From UBA7672 sp041166025 (GTDB taxonomy: Bacteria; Pseudomonadota; Alphaproteobacteria; Caulobacterales; Hyphomonadaceae), in NCBI GenBank assembly GCA_041166025.1, contig JBEAMJ010000078.1, positions 1 through 64,000 on the forward strand: a DNA stretch of 64,000 nt, in the 5' to 3' direction. Of this stretch, positions 40,827-48,873 are shown piece after piece. The position numbers and the translations under genes are program-made. Within the stretch, counting starts at the first letter, position 1, and each line of letters begins with the position of its first letter. The notes under the pieces were generated by a model that had not been told where the DNA came from, made no database searches, and worked only from the letters and a program-made list of their open reading frames with translations.

Positions 40827-41986
40827 GAGGGTCGGCCCAGGAGACTCTCATAGACCGCCAGCGTCGCCTTCTGAAGCGCAGAAGTTGTGAAACGTTCGCG
40901 CACCCGGGCAAGCGCTGCCTGACCCATCGTGCGGCGGCCGCCCGGGCCCATGGCGAGAAGCCGCCCGATGGAGGCCGCCAGCGCCTCGGGATCGGAGGGT
41001 GGAACGATAAACCCTGTTTCGCCATCGACGATGATTTCGCTCTGCGCGCCGATCGAGGAGCCCACGGCGGGAACACCCATGGCGCCTGCTTCGGCAGCAA
41101 CCCTGCCGAACGCCTCCGGCAGGTTCGAGGGCGCGATCACGATGTCGGCGAGGGCGAAGGCGGCAGGCATGTCGTCGCAATGGCCCACCATCACGACCTT
41201 GCCGTCAAGGCCGTTGGCCGCGATGAGTGAGGCGATCTCCTGCTGGTAGCCGTCGCGGCCTTGCGCATCGCCGGCGAAGAGCATGCGCCAGCCGCCAACG
41301 CCCTGCGCTTTGAGGATGGCGCCGGCGCGGATCGCTTCGCGATGGCCTTTCCAGCCCGTAAGGCGGGCGGGGAGGAGGATCGTCACGGCCTCGCCTGGTT
41401 CGCCCAGTTTCCACCCCTCGCGGAGTGCCTGCCGGCGCATATGGGGCACTGTGTCGGGAGAGAATCTGGCGACATCGACGCCGCGATGGATGGTGACGAT
41501 GCGGTCCTTGGCAAAGGGATGTTCAGCGATGATATGGGCCGCGGTGAAATCCGAATTGGCAATCACCCTCTCGCCGCGCGCCATCACTGAATTGTAGAGC
41601 CGCTTGAGCGGGCCCTTGGCGCTGTAAACGCCATGATAGGTGGTGACGAATGGCAGCTTCAGCCGCCGCGACGCCCAGAGCGCGCTCCAGGCCGGCGCGC
41701 GGGAGCGCGCATGAATGAGGCCGACTCTCCGCTCCGCTGCGAGCTTCGCCAGCAGGCTGGCATTGGCGCGGATGGCGAGCGGGTTCTTGGTGGGCAGGTT
41801 GTCGATGTGGATCAGTTCGCCGCCGGCCCGCACGAGCTCGGCTTCGAGGCGTCCGCCCTTGCTGGCGACCAGCGACCTGGCGCCGGCCGCCGTCAGCGCT
41901 TCGGTCACCTCGATCGCCGTGCGCTCGGCCCCGCCGGCGGCAAGGTGCGGAATGACCTGCAGGATGGTTGCGCCGCTGAGCGACAA
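40823..41986 (-). CDS. Glycosyltransferase family 4 protein
   Basis: A 387-residue GT-B enzyme. ILQVIPHLAAGGAERTAIEV is the N-terminal donor-side pattern, and the C-terminal half has RLTGWKGHREAIRAG and APSNLPEAFGRVAAEAGAMG, with the EX7E-type glutamates. The start is set at TTG 41986, preceded by GGGGA at eight bases. An ATG at 42079 would give 31 unlike residues and overlap the start of the opposite gene by two bases. It likely builds cell-surface glycan with the GT9 enzyme. Confidence 0.9.
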   Translation of the reverse strand: MSLSGATILQVIPHLAAGGAERTAIEVTEALTAAGARSLVASKGGRLEAELVRAGGELIHIDNLPTKNPLAIRANASLLAKLAAERRVGLIHARSRAPAWSALWASRRLKLPFVTTYHGVYSAKGPLKRLYNSVMARGERVIANSDFTAAHIIAEHPFAKDRIVTIHRGVDVARFSPDTVPHMRRQALREGWKLGEPGEAVTILLPARLTGWKGHREAIRAGAILKAQGVGGWRMLFAGDAQGRDGYQQEIASLIAANGLDGKVVMVGHCDDMPAAFALADIVIAPSNLPEAFGRVAAEAGAMGVPAVGSSIGAQSEIIVDGETGFIVPPSDPEALAASIGRLLAMGPGGRRTMGQAALARVRERFTTSALQKATLAVYESLLGRPS

Positions 41987-42002
41987 GGACTGATTCCCCG
42001 CA

Positions 42003-42021
42003 CGATCGCGCTGCGCGATCG
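42003..42021. repeat. Perfect hairpin in front of the GT4 gene
   Basis: Arms CGATCGCG (42003-42010) and CGCGATCG (42014-42021) pair perfectly around CTG. The element lies three bases upstream of the ribosome site of the GT4 gene and inside the divergent gap to the hydrolase gene. It could be a regulator site or an mRNA stem. Confidence 0.4.
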
Positions 42022-42077
42022 AATGGGCCCCACTAAGCCGCTTTTCAGCACGGCGCAAACCGGGGAGAAGAGGCGTC

Positions 42078-42851
42078 ATGAACGACGGTGCGCCGAACTA
42101 TCTGGAAGCGGGCGGGGCGCGGATCGCCTATCGCCGGACCATGGGTAATCCCGCCAGGACGGGGGTCGTGTGGCTTGGCGGGTTCCACTCCGACATGAAG
42201 GGCGAGAAGGCGACGGTTCTTCACGCGGCATGCGCTGAGGCCGGGCGGAGTTTCGTGCGGTTCGACTATCTCGGGCATGGCGAAAGCAGCGGTGAGTTCG
42301 GCCATGGAACAATAGGCCGCTGGCGTTCCGATGCACTGGCGGTGGTGGACCGGCTGACCGAAGGGCCGCTGGTTCTGGTCGGATCATCGATGGGCGGCTG
42401 GATGGCGATACTTGTCGCGCTGGCGCGGCCAGAGCGGGTGAAGGGGCTGGTGCTGCTCGCCCCGGCGCCGGATTTCACCGACAAGTTGATGTGGGCGTCT
42501 TTCGACGAAAGTCAGCGCCGCCAGATCATGGAGCAAGGATTCTGGACCCGGCCGTCGGACTACGATCCCGCCGGCTATCCGATCACGCGCGAGCTGATCA
42601 CCGAGGGACGGGAGTGGAATGTCCTCGATGCCGAGATCGCGATCGATGCGCCCGTGCGCATCCTCCACGGCGGGCTAGATCCCGATGTGCCCTGGACGCA
42701 TTCGCTTGATCTGGCGGACAAGCTGCGGAGCAAGGACGTCGTGTGGTCGTTGATCAAGGACGGCGACCACCGGCTGTCGCGGCCGCGCGATATTGAGCGG
42801 ATGGTTTCGACGGTGCTGGGGCTGGCGGGGGTGTCGGACAAAGCTGACTAA
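42078..42851 (+). CDS. Alpha/beta hydrolase
   Basis: A 257-residue serine hydrolase. The nucleophile elbow is GSSMGGWMA (Ser near residue 98), the oxyanion region is WLGGFHSDMKGEKA, and the catalytic acid and histidine are likely in GGLDPDVPW and GDHRLSRP. It resembles the BPHL/ABHD10 type of small esterases and thioesterases. The substrate is unknown. GGGGAGAAGAGG precedes the ATG. Confidence 0.9.
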   Translation: MNDGAPNYLEAGGARIAYRRTMGNPARTGVVWLGGFHSDMKGEKATVLHAACAEAGRSFVRFDYLGHGESSGEFGHGTIGRWRSDALAVVDRLTEGPLVLVGSSMGGWMAILVALARPERVKGLVLLAPAPDFTDKLMWASFDESQRRQIMEQGFWTRPSDYDPAGYPITRELITEGREWNVLDAEIAIDAPVRILHGGLDPDVPWTHSLDLADKLRSKDVVWSLIKDGDHRLSRPRDIERMVSTVLGLAGVSDKAD

Positions 42852-43144
42852 GCGCCTGGAATCTGTCCAGCATAAGCAATTGTTGTCGGTCGATTTTGCC
42901 AATACCGGCGCAATTGGTTTGCTCGCCCTACCTGGCCTGATCCCCCGGCTCAGCTGGCAGCCTGGCAAAAAAGCGGCAGCCGCGGCGGGGCGAACTCCCC
43001 ACGTCGAGCGCCCGGCGATTGCGACAGCACAATTGCGCGACCCCTCCCGATATGTCGGAAACTCCGGCCGCCAGCCAAGTACTGCCTCGGCGCGCCTGGA
43101 GGCGAGCCCAGTAGCGTGACGTCTGAGCCTCCTGGCGTGCTGGC
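42852..43144. other. Non-coding stretch containing an epimerase-gene remnant
   Basis: This 293-base gap between the hydrolase and the next lipoprotein gene contains no convincing complete gene. Its right half holds a decayed copy of the 3' end of the epimerase gene found at 43829, described separately. The left half shows no structured RNA or terminator that I can defend. Confidence 0.6.
43033..43110 (-). pseudogene. Decayed copy of the 3' end of the epimerase gene
   Basis: Bases 43041-43087 match 43865-43911 at 43 of 47 positions. The latter lies in the C-terminal coding part of the epimerase. Read on the minus strand, the fragment gives ALGWRPEFPTYREG-like sequence, as in the intact gene (ALGWRPKFPTYREG), but the rest of the gene is absent and the end is altered. 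It is a tail-only duplicate separated from the intact gene by the 43145-43669 lipoprotein gene. Confidence 0.7.
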
Positions 43145-43669
43145 CTACGCGGGTTCTCGCAAACACGCCGACTGCGCCCGGCGCAGCGCGTCGCGAGCGC
43201 GTTCGAAACCTTCGGCGTTCGGTGAATAGATGGTGAGTGTATCCGCTCGCGCGCCGGTGTTCGACACGCACCCGCGATGATCCGCGGAGCAGGAGAACAT
43301 GTGGGCGACAAACTCTCCCTCCATGCTCTCGCTCTTCGACTCTGAGAATGTGTCGAGGTTCAGCTGGCGTACATCAAAGGACATCTCGAGGATCGATTGC
43401 CTCCCGGGTGAGACAGAGATCACGAACTTGCGCCGCTCAAGCTCGGTCAAGGTGGCACTCAGCTGTGAGCTTCGAACCTGAGTGGCTGCGATCAGGTCGC
43501 CTGCCGCACTCGGGTACAGTTGTGCTGGAGGCGTGCTCTGAGGCGGTGCGATCTGACCATCATCCCGCATCGGGAGCGACGGCCCGGCTGCTGTCGGCGC
43601 CGACAGCGAACAGGCTGATAGGCAGAACGCCAAAGTCGTCAGCGTGGCTAGCGAAGAAAGTTCGCGCAT
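43145..43669 (-). CDS. Lipoprotein of unknown function
   Basis: A 174-residue lipoprotein with lipobox LSAC near residue 20 and a proline-rich linker. The folded part includes LTELERRKFVISVSPGRQSI and a pair of cysteines (HMFSCSADHRGCVS). Its end, GFERARDALRRAQSACLREP, is helical. It sits between the intact epimerase gene and a remnant of it, so it may have arrived with the rearrangement. I recognise no family. Confidence 0.7.
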   Translation of the reverse strand: MRELSSLATLTTLAFCLSACSLSAPTAAGPSLPMRDDGQIAPPQSTPPAQLYPSAAGDLIAATQVRSSQLSATLTELERRKFVISVSPGRQSILEMSFDVRQLNLDTFSESKSESMEGEFVAHMFSCSADHRGCVSNTGARADTLTIYSPNAEGFERARDALRRAQSACLREPA

Positions 43670-43828
43670 TCATGGCCCGCCCTTGGAACAATTCCGAGCC
43701 TTCGGCCTGTAACGAAGCATGCCAGTCTCCCCCAACGCCGCGATCATTGCTGCCGGGCGCGGCCAATACAACACCGGGCCTGCTGAAGATGGCCAAATTC
43801 GACGGCATGCAAGGGCAAGAGCGATCAC

Positions 43829-44662
43829 TCATCCCCCAACGCCATGCGCGAGGCAATCCCGCAACCCCTCCCGATAGGTCGGAAACTTCGGCCGCCAGCC
43901 AAGCGCTGCCTTCGCCCGCGCGTTCGAGACGCGCTTGCATTCGGCGTAGAAGCGCTGGGCCATGGGCGAGAGGTTGGCGTCTTCGATCTTGACCGCGGGC
44001 GGCGGGGCGATGGCGAGAAGTTCGGCGGCATAGGTGAGGACGTCGTCGGCTGGGGCGGGTTCGTCGTCGCAGATGTTGAAGGCGCCGCTGGCGGGACTGT
44101 TTATGGAGAGATGGAGGGCGCTGGAAATGTCTGCGACATGCGCGCGGGAGAAGAGCTGGCCAGGCTTCACGATGCGACGGGCGCCGGGCTCCTTCGCGCG
44201 CTCGATCGCCGAGCGGCCGGGGCCGTAGATGCCGGGGAGGCGGAAGAGGCGGGCCCCGAGCGCGATCCATTGCGCTTCGGCGGTTGCGCGGTTCGCGGCT
44301 TCGCGGCTTTGCGGGTTGAGGGGCGTTTCCTCGAACGCCCAGCCGCCAGCAAGGTCGCCATAGACGCCTGTGGTTGAGAGATAGCCGATCCAGCTGGCGG
44401 TCTGCGCGAGATCGCCGAAGCTGCGTAAAACGGGGCAGCCCTTGTCATCCGGCGGGACGGAGATGAGCCAGGCTGCGCCAGCAGGCGGGACGATGTCGCC
44501 GCCGGGCCAGAGGTGGGGCGTGAAGCCCTGGGCGGCGAGCGGTTGGGCGCTGGCGGCTGAGCGCACGGTTCCGGCGCAGGTCCAGCCCTCGCTAGCGAGT
44601 TTTCGGGCAAGTTCGGCTGCGACATAGCCAAAGCCGAAAGCGAAGAGCTGCGTTGCGGCCAT
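43829..44662 (-). CDS. NAD(P)-dependent epimerase/dehydratase-type SDR protein
   Basis: A 277-residue protein with an extended short-chain dehydrogenase fold. The nucleotide-binding pattern is FAFGFGYVAAELARKLASEG, a variant of GxGxxG. YLSTTGVYGDLAGGW provides the catalytic threonine and tyrosine area, and RLPGIYGPGRSAIE follows. The end ALGWRPKFPTYREGLRDCLA is typical of extended SDRs. The substrate is unknown. It is divergent from the TPR protein gene, with 72 bases between starts. Confidence 0.85.
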   Translation of the reverse strand: MAATQLFAFGFGYVAAELARKLASEGWTCAGTVRSAASAQPLAAQGFTPHLWPGGDIVPPAGAAWLISVPPDDKGCPVLRSFGDLAQTASWIGYLSTTGVYGDLAGGWAFEETPLNPQSREAANRATAEAQWIALGARLFRLPGIYGPGRSAIERAKEPGARRIVKPGQLFSRAHVADISSALHLSINSPASGAFNICDDEPAPADDVLTYAAELLAIAPPPAVKIEDANLSPMAQRFYAECKRVSNARAKAALGWRPKFPTYREGLRDCLAHGVGG

Positions 44663-44734
44663 GATCTTGCCTTGTCCTCTGGTGTACGGATTAGGGCCCT
44701 CGCGCCCTGAGGGCCAGCCCGGAACGATCCTGCA

Positions 44735-45433
44735 ATGCGTCTGACTGCTGTTGTCTTTCTTGTCCTGTTCACCGCGGCGCCGGCGTTGGCGCAGTCGGAC
44801 AAGGCGCGGCTGGAACGGTGCATCGAGAAGACCGATCGCGACGCTGAGGGCGCCTATCAGGACGGGTTGACCTGGCAGGCGGTCGGCAATCCGCCAGCCG
44901 CGCGGCAGTGCACGGCGCTGGCGCTGATCGCGCTGGGCGAGGAGGCGGAGGGTGCGGCGCGACTGGAGGAACTGGCCAGCGCGCCGGATGCCGGAGGCAG
45001 CGAGATGCGCGCGGTCTATCTCGCGCAGTCGGGCAATGCCTGGCTGATGGCCGGGATGCCGCGCGAGGCGATCGTCACGTTCACCAACGCGCTGAAGCTG
45101 CGGTCCGGCGATGGCGAACTGTTGAAGGACAGGGCGCGCGCGCATGTCACGCTGAAGCAGTGGACCGAGGCCGGCAACGATCTCGACAGCGCGATCATCC
45201 TCTCGGCCGGCGATGCGGAGGCGTTCCGGATGCGCGGGCATGTGCGGATGAAGCAGGAGCGCCTGAGCGAGGCCTGGATGGATGTCAGCGAGGCGATGAG
45301 GCTTTCGCCCAGCGACGTGAATGTGGTGGTGCTGCGCGGCGAGGTGCGCGAGGCGATGCGACTGCGCGGCATGGAAGACCCGGCCGGGCTGGATCAGGCG
45401 CTGGAGCCACGCGCGCGCATCGTCGGCAATTAG
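44735..45433 (+). CDS. Periplasmic TPR-repeat protein
   Basis: A 232-residue protein with a signal peptide (VVFLVLFTAAPALAQ). Several tetratricopeptide repeats are visible, for example GNAWLMAGMPREAIVTFTNA, RARAHVTLKQWTEAGNDLDS and RGHVRMKQERLSEAWMDVSE. Such proteins act as scaffolds in the envelope. It converges on mtgA with 19 bases between stops. Confidence 0.85.
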   Translation: MRLTAVVFLVLFTAAPALAQSDKARLERCIEKTDRDAEGAYQDGLTWQAVGNPPAARQCTALALIALGEEAEGAARLEELASAPDAGGSEMRAVYLAQSGNAWLMAGMPREAIVTFTNALKLRSGDGELLKDRARAHVTLKQWTEAGNDLDSAIILSAGDAEAFRMRGHVRMKQERLSEAWMDVSEAMRLSPSDVNVVVLRGEVREAMRLRGMEDPAGLDQALEPRARIVGN

Positions 45434-45452
45434 GCGCCAAGCTCCCCACGGC

Positions 45453-46307
45453 TCAGGGGCCGACCACACACGCATCGAGGCCGTCGCGCTTCACCATCGC
45501 CATCAGTGACTGGATGCGTGTGTTGCGGCGACCGGTGGCGTATTGGCCATCGACCTTCCAGCGGTTCGGGCTGGGCAGCACGGCGGCGAGGGCTGCGGCC
45601 TGTCTGGGCGTGAGATCCCTTGCTGACACATCGAAGCGTTCGAGCGCAGCCTGTTCGACGCCATAAATGCCATCGCCCCATTCGGCGACGTTGAGATAGA
45701 TCTCCATGATGCGCGGCTTGGACCACATCCATTCCACGTTCATGGTGAACCAGGCTTCGAGTCCCTTGCGGAACCAGCCGCCGCCGTTCCAGAGGAACAC
45801 GTTCTTGGCGGTCTGCTGCGAGATGGTGGAGGCGCCGCGCAGGTCGCCGCCATTTTCGGCCTCCTGCATCGCCTTCTGGATCTCCTTGAGATCGAAGCCG
45901 TCATGGGTGCAGAAATTCTGATCTTCCGAGGCGATGACGGCGCGCACGAGATGGGGCGAGATGTCCTTCAGGTCGACCCAGGTCGAGCGCACCTCGATGC
46001 CCTTCATGGCGGTCCCGGCCATGTTGAAGGTTGAGGGCGGTCCGGTCCAGCCGATGGCGAAGACGGCGAGCAGGCTCAATGCGATGAAGCCGCCGCCGAT
46101 GAGGAAGCTCCACAAGAACACGCCGACGACGACGCGTCGCCACAGCGGTTTGCCCCACGAATAGCGTTCGCCCTGCGGGACGATGGCGCCGCGCCAGCGG
46201 CTCAGCATGCCGCCGGCCTGACCGTGGAAGCGGGGCTGCTCGCTGCCGCCATCCGATCGACCCGATGCGTCGGACCCTGGCCGCTGATCAGGCTTGTCGT
46301 CCAGCAT
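45453..46307 (-). CDS. mtgA: Monofunctional biosynthetic peptidoglycan transglycosylase
   Basis: A 284-residue membrane-anchored GT51 glycosyltransferase that polymerises lipid II. A single N-terminal helix (FLWSFLIGGGFIALSLLAVF) precedes the catalytic domain with the glutamate in ASEDQNFCTHDGFD and the motifs RGASTISQQTAKNVFLW and KPRIMEIYLNVAEWGDGIYG. The ATG at 46307 has GAGGAG before it and lies 20 bases inside the end of queG, so the genes are coupled. Confidence 0.95.
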   Translation of the reverse strand: MLDDKPDQRPGSDASGRSDGGSEQPRFHGQAGGMLSRWRGAIVPQGERYSWGKPLWRRVVVGVFLWSFLIGGGFIALSLLAVFAIGWTGPPSTFNMAGTAMKGIEVRSTWVDLKDISPHLVRAVIASEDQNFCTHDGFDLKEIQKAMQEAENGGDLRGASTISQQTAKNVFLWNGGGWFRKGLEAWFTMNVEWMWSKPRIMEIYLNVAEWGDGIYGVEQAALERFDVSARDLTPRQAAALAAVLPSPNRWKVDGQYATGRRNTRIQSLMAMVKRDGLDACVVGP

Positions 46308-47406
46308 CCCACTCCTCACACACTGCGGGATCGGGCTCGCCCGGCCGCCGCAGCTTGCACTGTTCCTCATAGGCGGGCGGAGAAAGCTGCCCCAGCGCCC
46401 ACACCGATGCGCCCCGAACCAGGGGCGAGGCGTCATCAAGCATCTGGATACACACATCCGCCAGCGCCCGCGACCCCGAATTTCCGATGGCGATCATGAC
46501 GTTGCGTACAAACCGGTCGCGGCCGATCCGTCTGATGGGAGAACCGGCGAAGACTTCACGGAAACCTGCGTCATCGAGGTGAGCCAGGTCGGACAGGAGC
46601 GGTGCGGTGAGTTCCGCGCGCGGATGCAGGGCGCTTTCGCGCGACACATGCGCAAACTTGTTCCAGGGACAGACGGCAAGGCAGTCGTCGCAGCCATAGA
46701 TGCGATTGCCCATCGCGGCGCGAAACTCGCGCGGGATCGGGCCTTTCGTTTCGATTGTGAGATAGGACAGGCAGCGCCGCGCATCGAGCTGGTAAGGGGC
46801 CGGGAAGGCGCGCGTCGGGCAGATGTCCAGACAGGCCTGGCAGGAGCCACAGGAATCGCCTGCGGGTTCGTCGGCGGCGAGATCGGCGCTGGTCAGCATC
46901 ACGCCCAGAAAGAGCCAGGAGCCATGTTCACGGCTCACCAGATTGGTGTGCTTGCCCTGCCAGCCGAGGCCGGCCTGGTGGGCAAGGGGCTTTTCCATCA
47001 GGGGCGCGGTGTCGACGAAGATCTTGACCTCGGCGCCGGAGGAAGCCGCGAACGCAGAGGCGAGCTGGCGGAGCCTGCGCTTCATCAGGTCATGATAGTC
47101 CGCGTTCTGGGCGTAGACGGAGATGGTCGCGTGCTCGCGCCGCGCCAGCGGTTCGAGCGGGTCGATCTTCGGACCATAGTTGAGGCCGACCACGAGCGCT
47201 GATTTCGCGGCGGGCCACATCGCCGTCGGATGGCGGCGGCGCTCCAGCGTTTCGGCCATCCAGCCCATCTCGCCGTGGCGGCCCTGCGTGATGAAATCGG
47301 CCAGCCTGTCGCCGGCGTCCCAGGCCATGTCGGCGCGGGCAATGCGGGCGACATCGAAGCCCAGCGCCAGCGCGCTGTCCTTGAGGCGGGCTTCCGTCGT
47401 CGTCAT
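46288..47406 (-). CDS. queG: Epoxyqueuosine reductase
   Basis: A 372-residue cobalamin and iron-sulfur enzyme that completes queuosine in tRNA. The two [4Fe-4S] motifs are CGSCQACLDICP and CDDCLAVCPWNKFA. The N-terminal cobalamin-binding region includes KIFVDTAPLMEKPLAHQAGL followed by GWQGKHTNLV. A C-terminal HEAT-like repeat (RALADVCIQMLDDASPLVRG) is present. The ATG at 47406 is preferred over the upstream start at 47442. Confidence 0.96.
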   Translation of the reverse strand: MTTTEARLKDSALALGFDVARIARADMAWDAGDRLADFITQGRHGEMGWMAETLERRRHPTAMWPAAKSALVVGLNYGPKIDPLEPLARREHATISVYAQNADYHDLMKRRLRQLASAFAASSGAEVKIFVDTAPLMEKPLAHQAGLGWQGKHTNLVSREHGSWLFLGVMLTSADLAADEPAGDSCGSCQACLDICPTRAFPAPYQLDARRCLSYLTIETKGPIPREFRAAMGNRIYGCDDCLAVCPWNKFAHVSRESALHPRAELTAPLLSDLAHLDDAGFREVFAGSPIRRIGRDRFVRNVMIAIGNSGSRALADVCIQMLDDASPLVRGASVWALGQLSPPAYEEQCKLRRPGEPDPAVCEEWDAGRQA

Positions 47407-47575
47407 GACCGGACAGGTATCGGCGGGCGCTCGTGCGGGCAATTGGCAAATCAGGTGCGTCTGTCGCTGCGTCAGGTCACGTTGCGCTGAGTCTTGATCG
47501 TGCGCGTTGCCTCCTCCGGGGGATGATCGTAGGCTTCCCGACGCTAGACGGGTCCCTTGCTGGAGGAGATTTCAC

Positions 47576-48736
47576 TTGCGCTACGCTCTGCTCGCCGGCC
47601 TTGCCACCAGCCTTGTGCTGAGCCCCTTCGCAGCGCAGGCGCAGACACCTGTGGCGGAGACCGGCGCGCAGCCGGCGCCGAAGTACGATCCGACCAAGCC
47701 CTATCCGCCCTATGCCGCGCCGCGGCTGAAGATCGGACAGCCGGATCTGCAGGGCTTCTGGCACAACACAACGCTGACGAAGCTGACGCGGCCGGCGGGC
47801 GTCACCAGCCTGGTCTACAGCGAGGAGGAAGTCGCACGGCTCGAGCAGGAGATGGTCGAGGAGATCGAGGAGGGCAATGCGCCGACCCCGATTGATGCGC
47901 CAGTCGAGTACGTCATTCCCAGAGACATCAAGCCTGAATACCTTGCCGGCGGCGGCGCCACGGGCGGCTACAACCGCATCTGGATCGATCCTGGCAACCA
48001 TGTGATGCGGGTCAACGGCCAGCCGCGCTCCTCGATCATTACCACGCCGACTGGAACGGCCCCGCCGCGCAAGGCGGGTGCGATGCCCGCGCCTGCGCCG
48101 GAACCGCCGGCCTTCGTCAAGCTGCTCGGGCCGAGCCCGACGCCGCGCGGCCAGTCCTATGACAATCCGGAATCGCGTGCGACGGAGCGCTGCATCATCT
48201 CGTTCGGCCGCAATGGCGGACCGCCGATGTTCGCCAACGGGTTCTACAACAACAGCTATCAGATCGTGCAGTCGCCCGACCATGTCGTGATCGCAACCGA
48301 GATGGTGCACGATGCGCGCATCGTGCGTCTCAACTCCAAGCACCGTAGCGACGATGTGCGCCCCTATTTCGGCGATTCCATCGGCTGGTGGGAAGGCGAC
48401 ACGCTGGTGGTCGAAACCACGCACATCCCTCAGGCCCAGCAGTTCATGGGCTCGTGGAAGGATCTCAAGGTCACCGAGCGGTTCCGTCGCGTGGCCGATG
48501 ACCGGCTCTATTACGGCTTCACCATCGAGGACCCGACGCTGTGGGATGCGCCCTGGGGCGGGGAGTACGAGTTCTCGGCGCTGAATGGCAAAATGTACGA
48601 GTATGCGTGTCATGAGGGGAATTACGCACTTTACGGAATTCTCGAAGGCGCACGCGTACTCGAAGCGCGTGAGGCGGCAGAAGCGGCGAAGAAGGCCAAT
48701 GCCAAGCCGGCAAAGGCGACCCGCGGCAAGCCGTAG
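47576..48736 (+). CDS. Conserved periplasmic protein of unknown function
   Basis: A 386-residue protein with a signal peptide (LLAGLATSLVLSPFAAQAQ). Sequence blocks KIGQPDLQGFWHNTTLTKLT, DDVRPYFGDSIGWWEGDTLV and RFRRVADDRLYYGFTIEDPT are shared with a family that is common in alphaproteobacteria and acidobacteria; no function is established to my knowledge. The start is TTG at 47576, preceded by GGAGGAGA; no ATG is suitably placed. The C-terminus is rich in alanine and lysine. Confidence 0.8.
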   Translation: MRYALLAGLATSLVLSPFAAQAQTPVAETGAQPAPKYDPTKPYPPYAAPRLKIGQPDLQGFWHNTTLTKLTRPAGVTSLVYSEEEVARLEQEMVEEIEEGNAPTPIDAPVEYVIPRDIKPEYLAGGGATGGYNRIWIDPGNHVMRVNGQPRSSIITTPTGTAPPRKAGAMPAPAPEPPAFVKLLGPSPTPRGQSYDNPESRATERCIISFGRNGGPPMFANGFYNNSYQIVQSPDHVVIATEMVHDARIVRLNSKHRSDDVRPYFGDSIGWWEGDTLVVETTHIPQAQQFMGSWKDLKVTERFRRVADDRLYYGFTIEDPTLWDAPWGGEYEFSALNGKMYEYACHEGNYALYGILEGARVLEAREAAEAAKKANAKPAKATRGKP

Positions 48737-48873
48737 GCGCGCCTCTCCTGGGCCTTGCCCCGCCGGGGGGTTTCCTTTCCTTGCCCAATGTTTAGGCATG
48801 GACGCTAGGTGAAGCGCCATGAGTGCGGCTGCGCCTTCGTGCGCGCATCGCCTGCGTCTAGGACTGGGGCTGC

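Noticed and set aside
44663..45475. N-terminal extension of the epimerase frame to 45475
   Set aside because: The extension is antisense to the TPR gene; the dehydrogenase fold starts at 44662.
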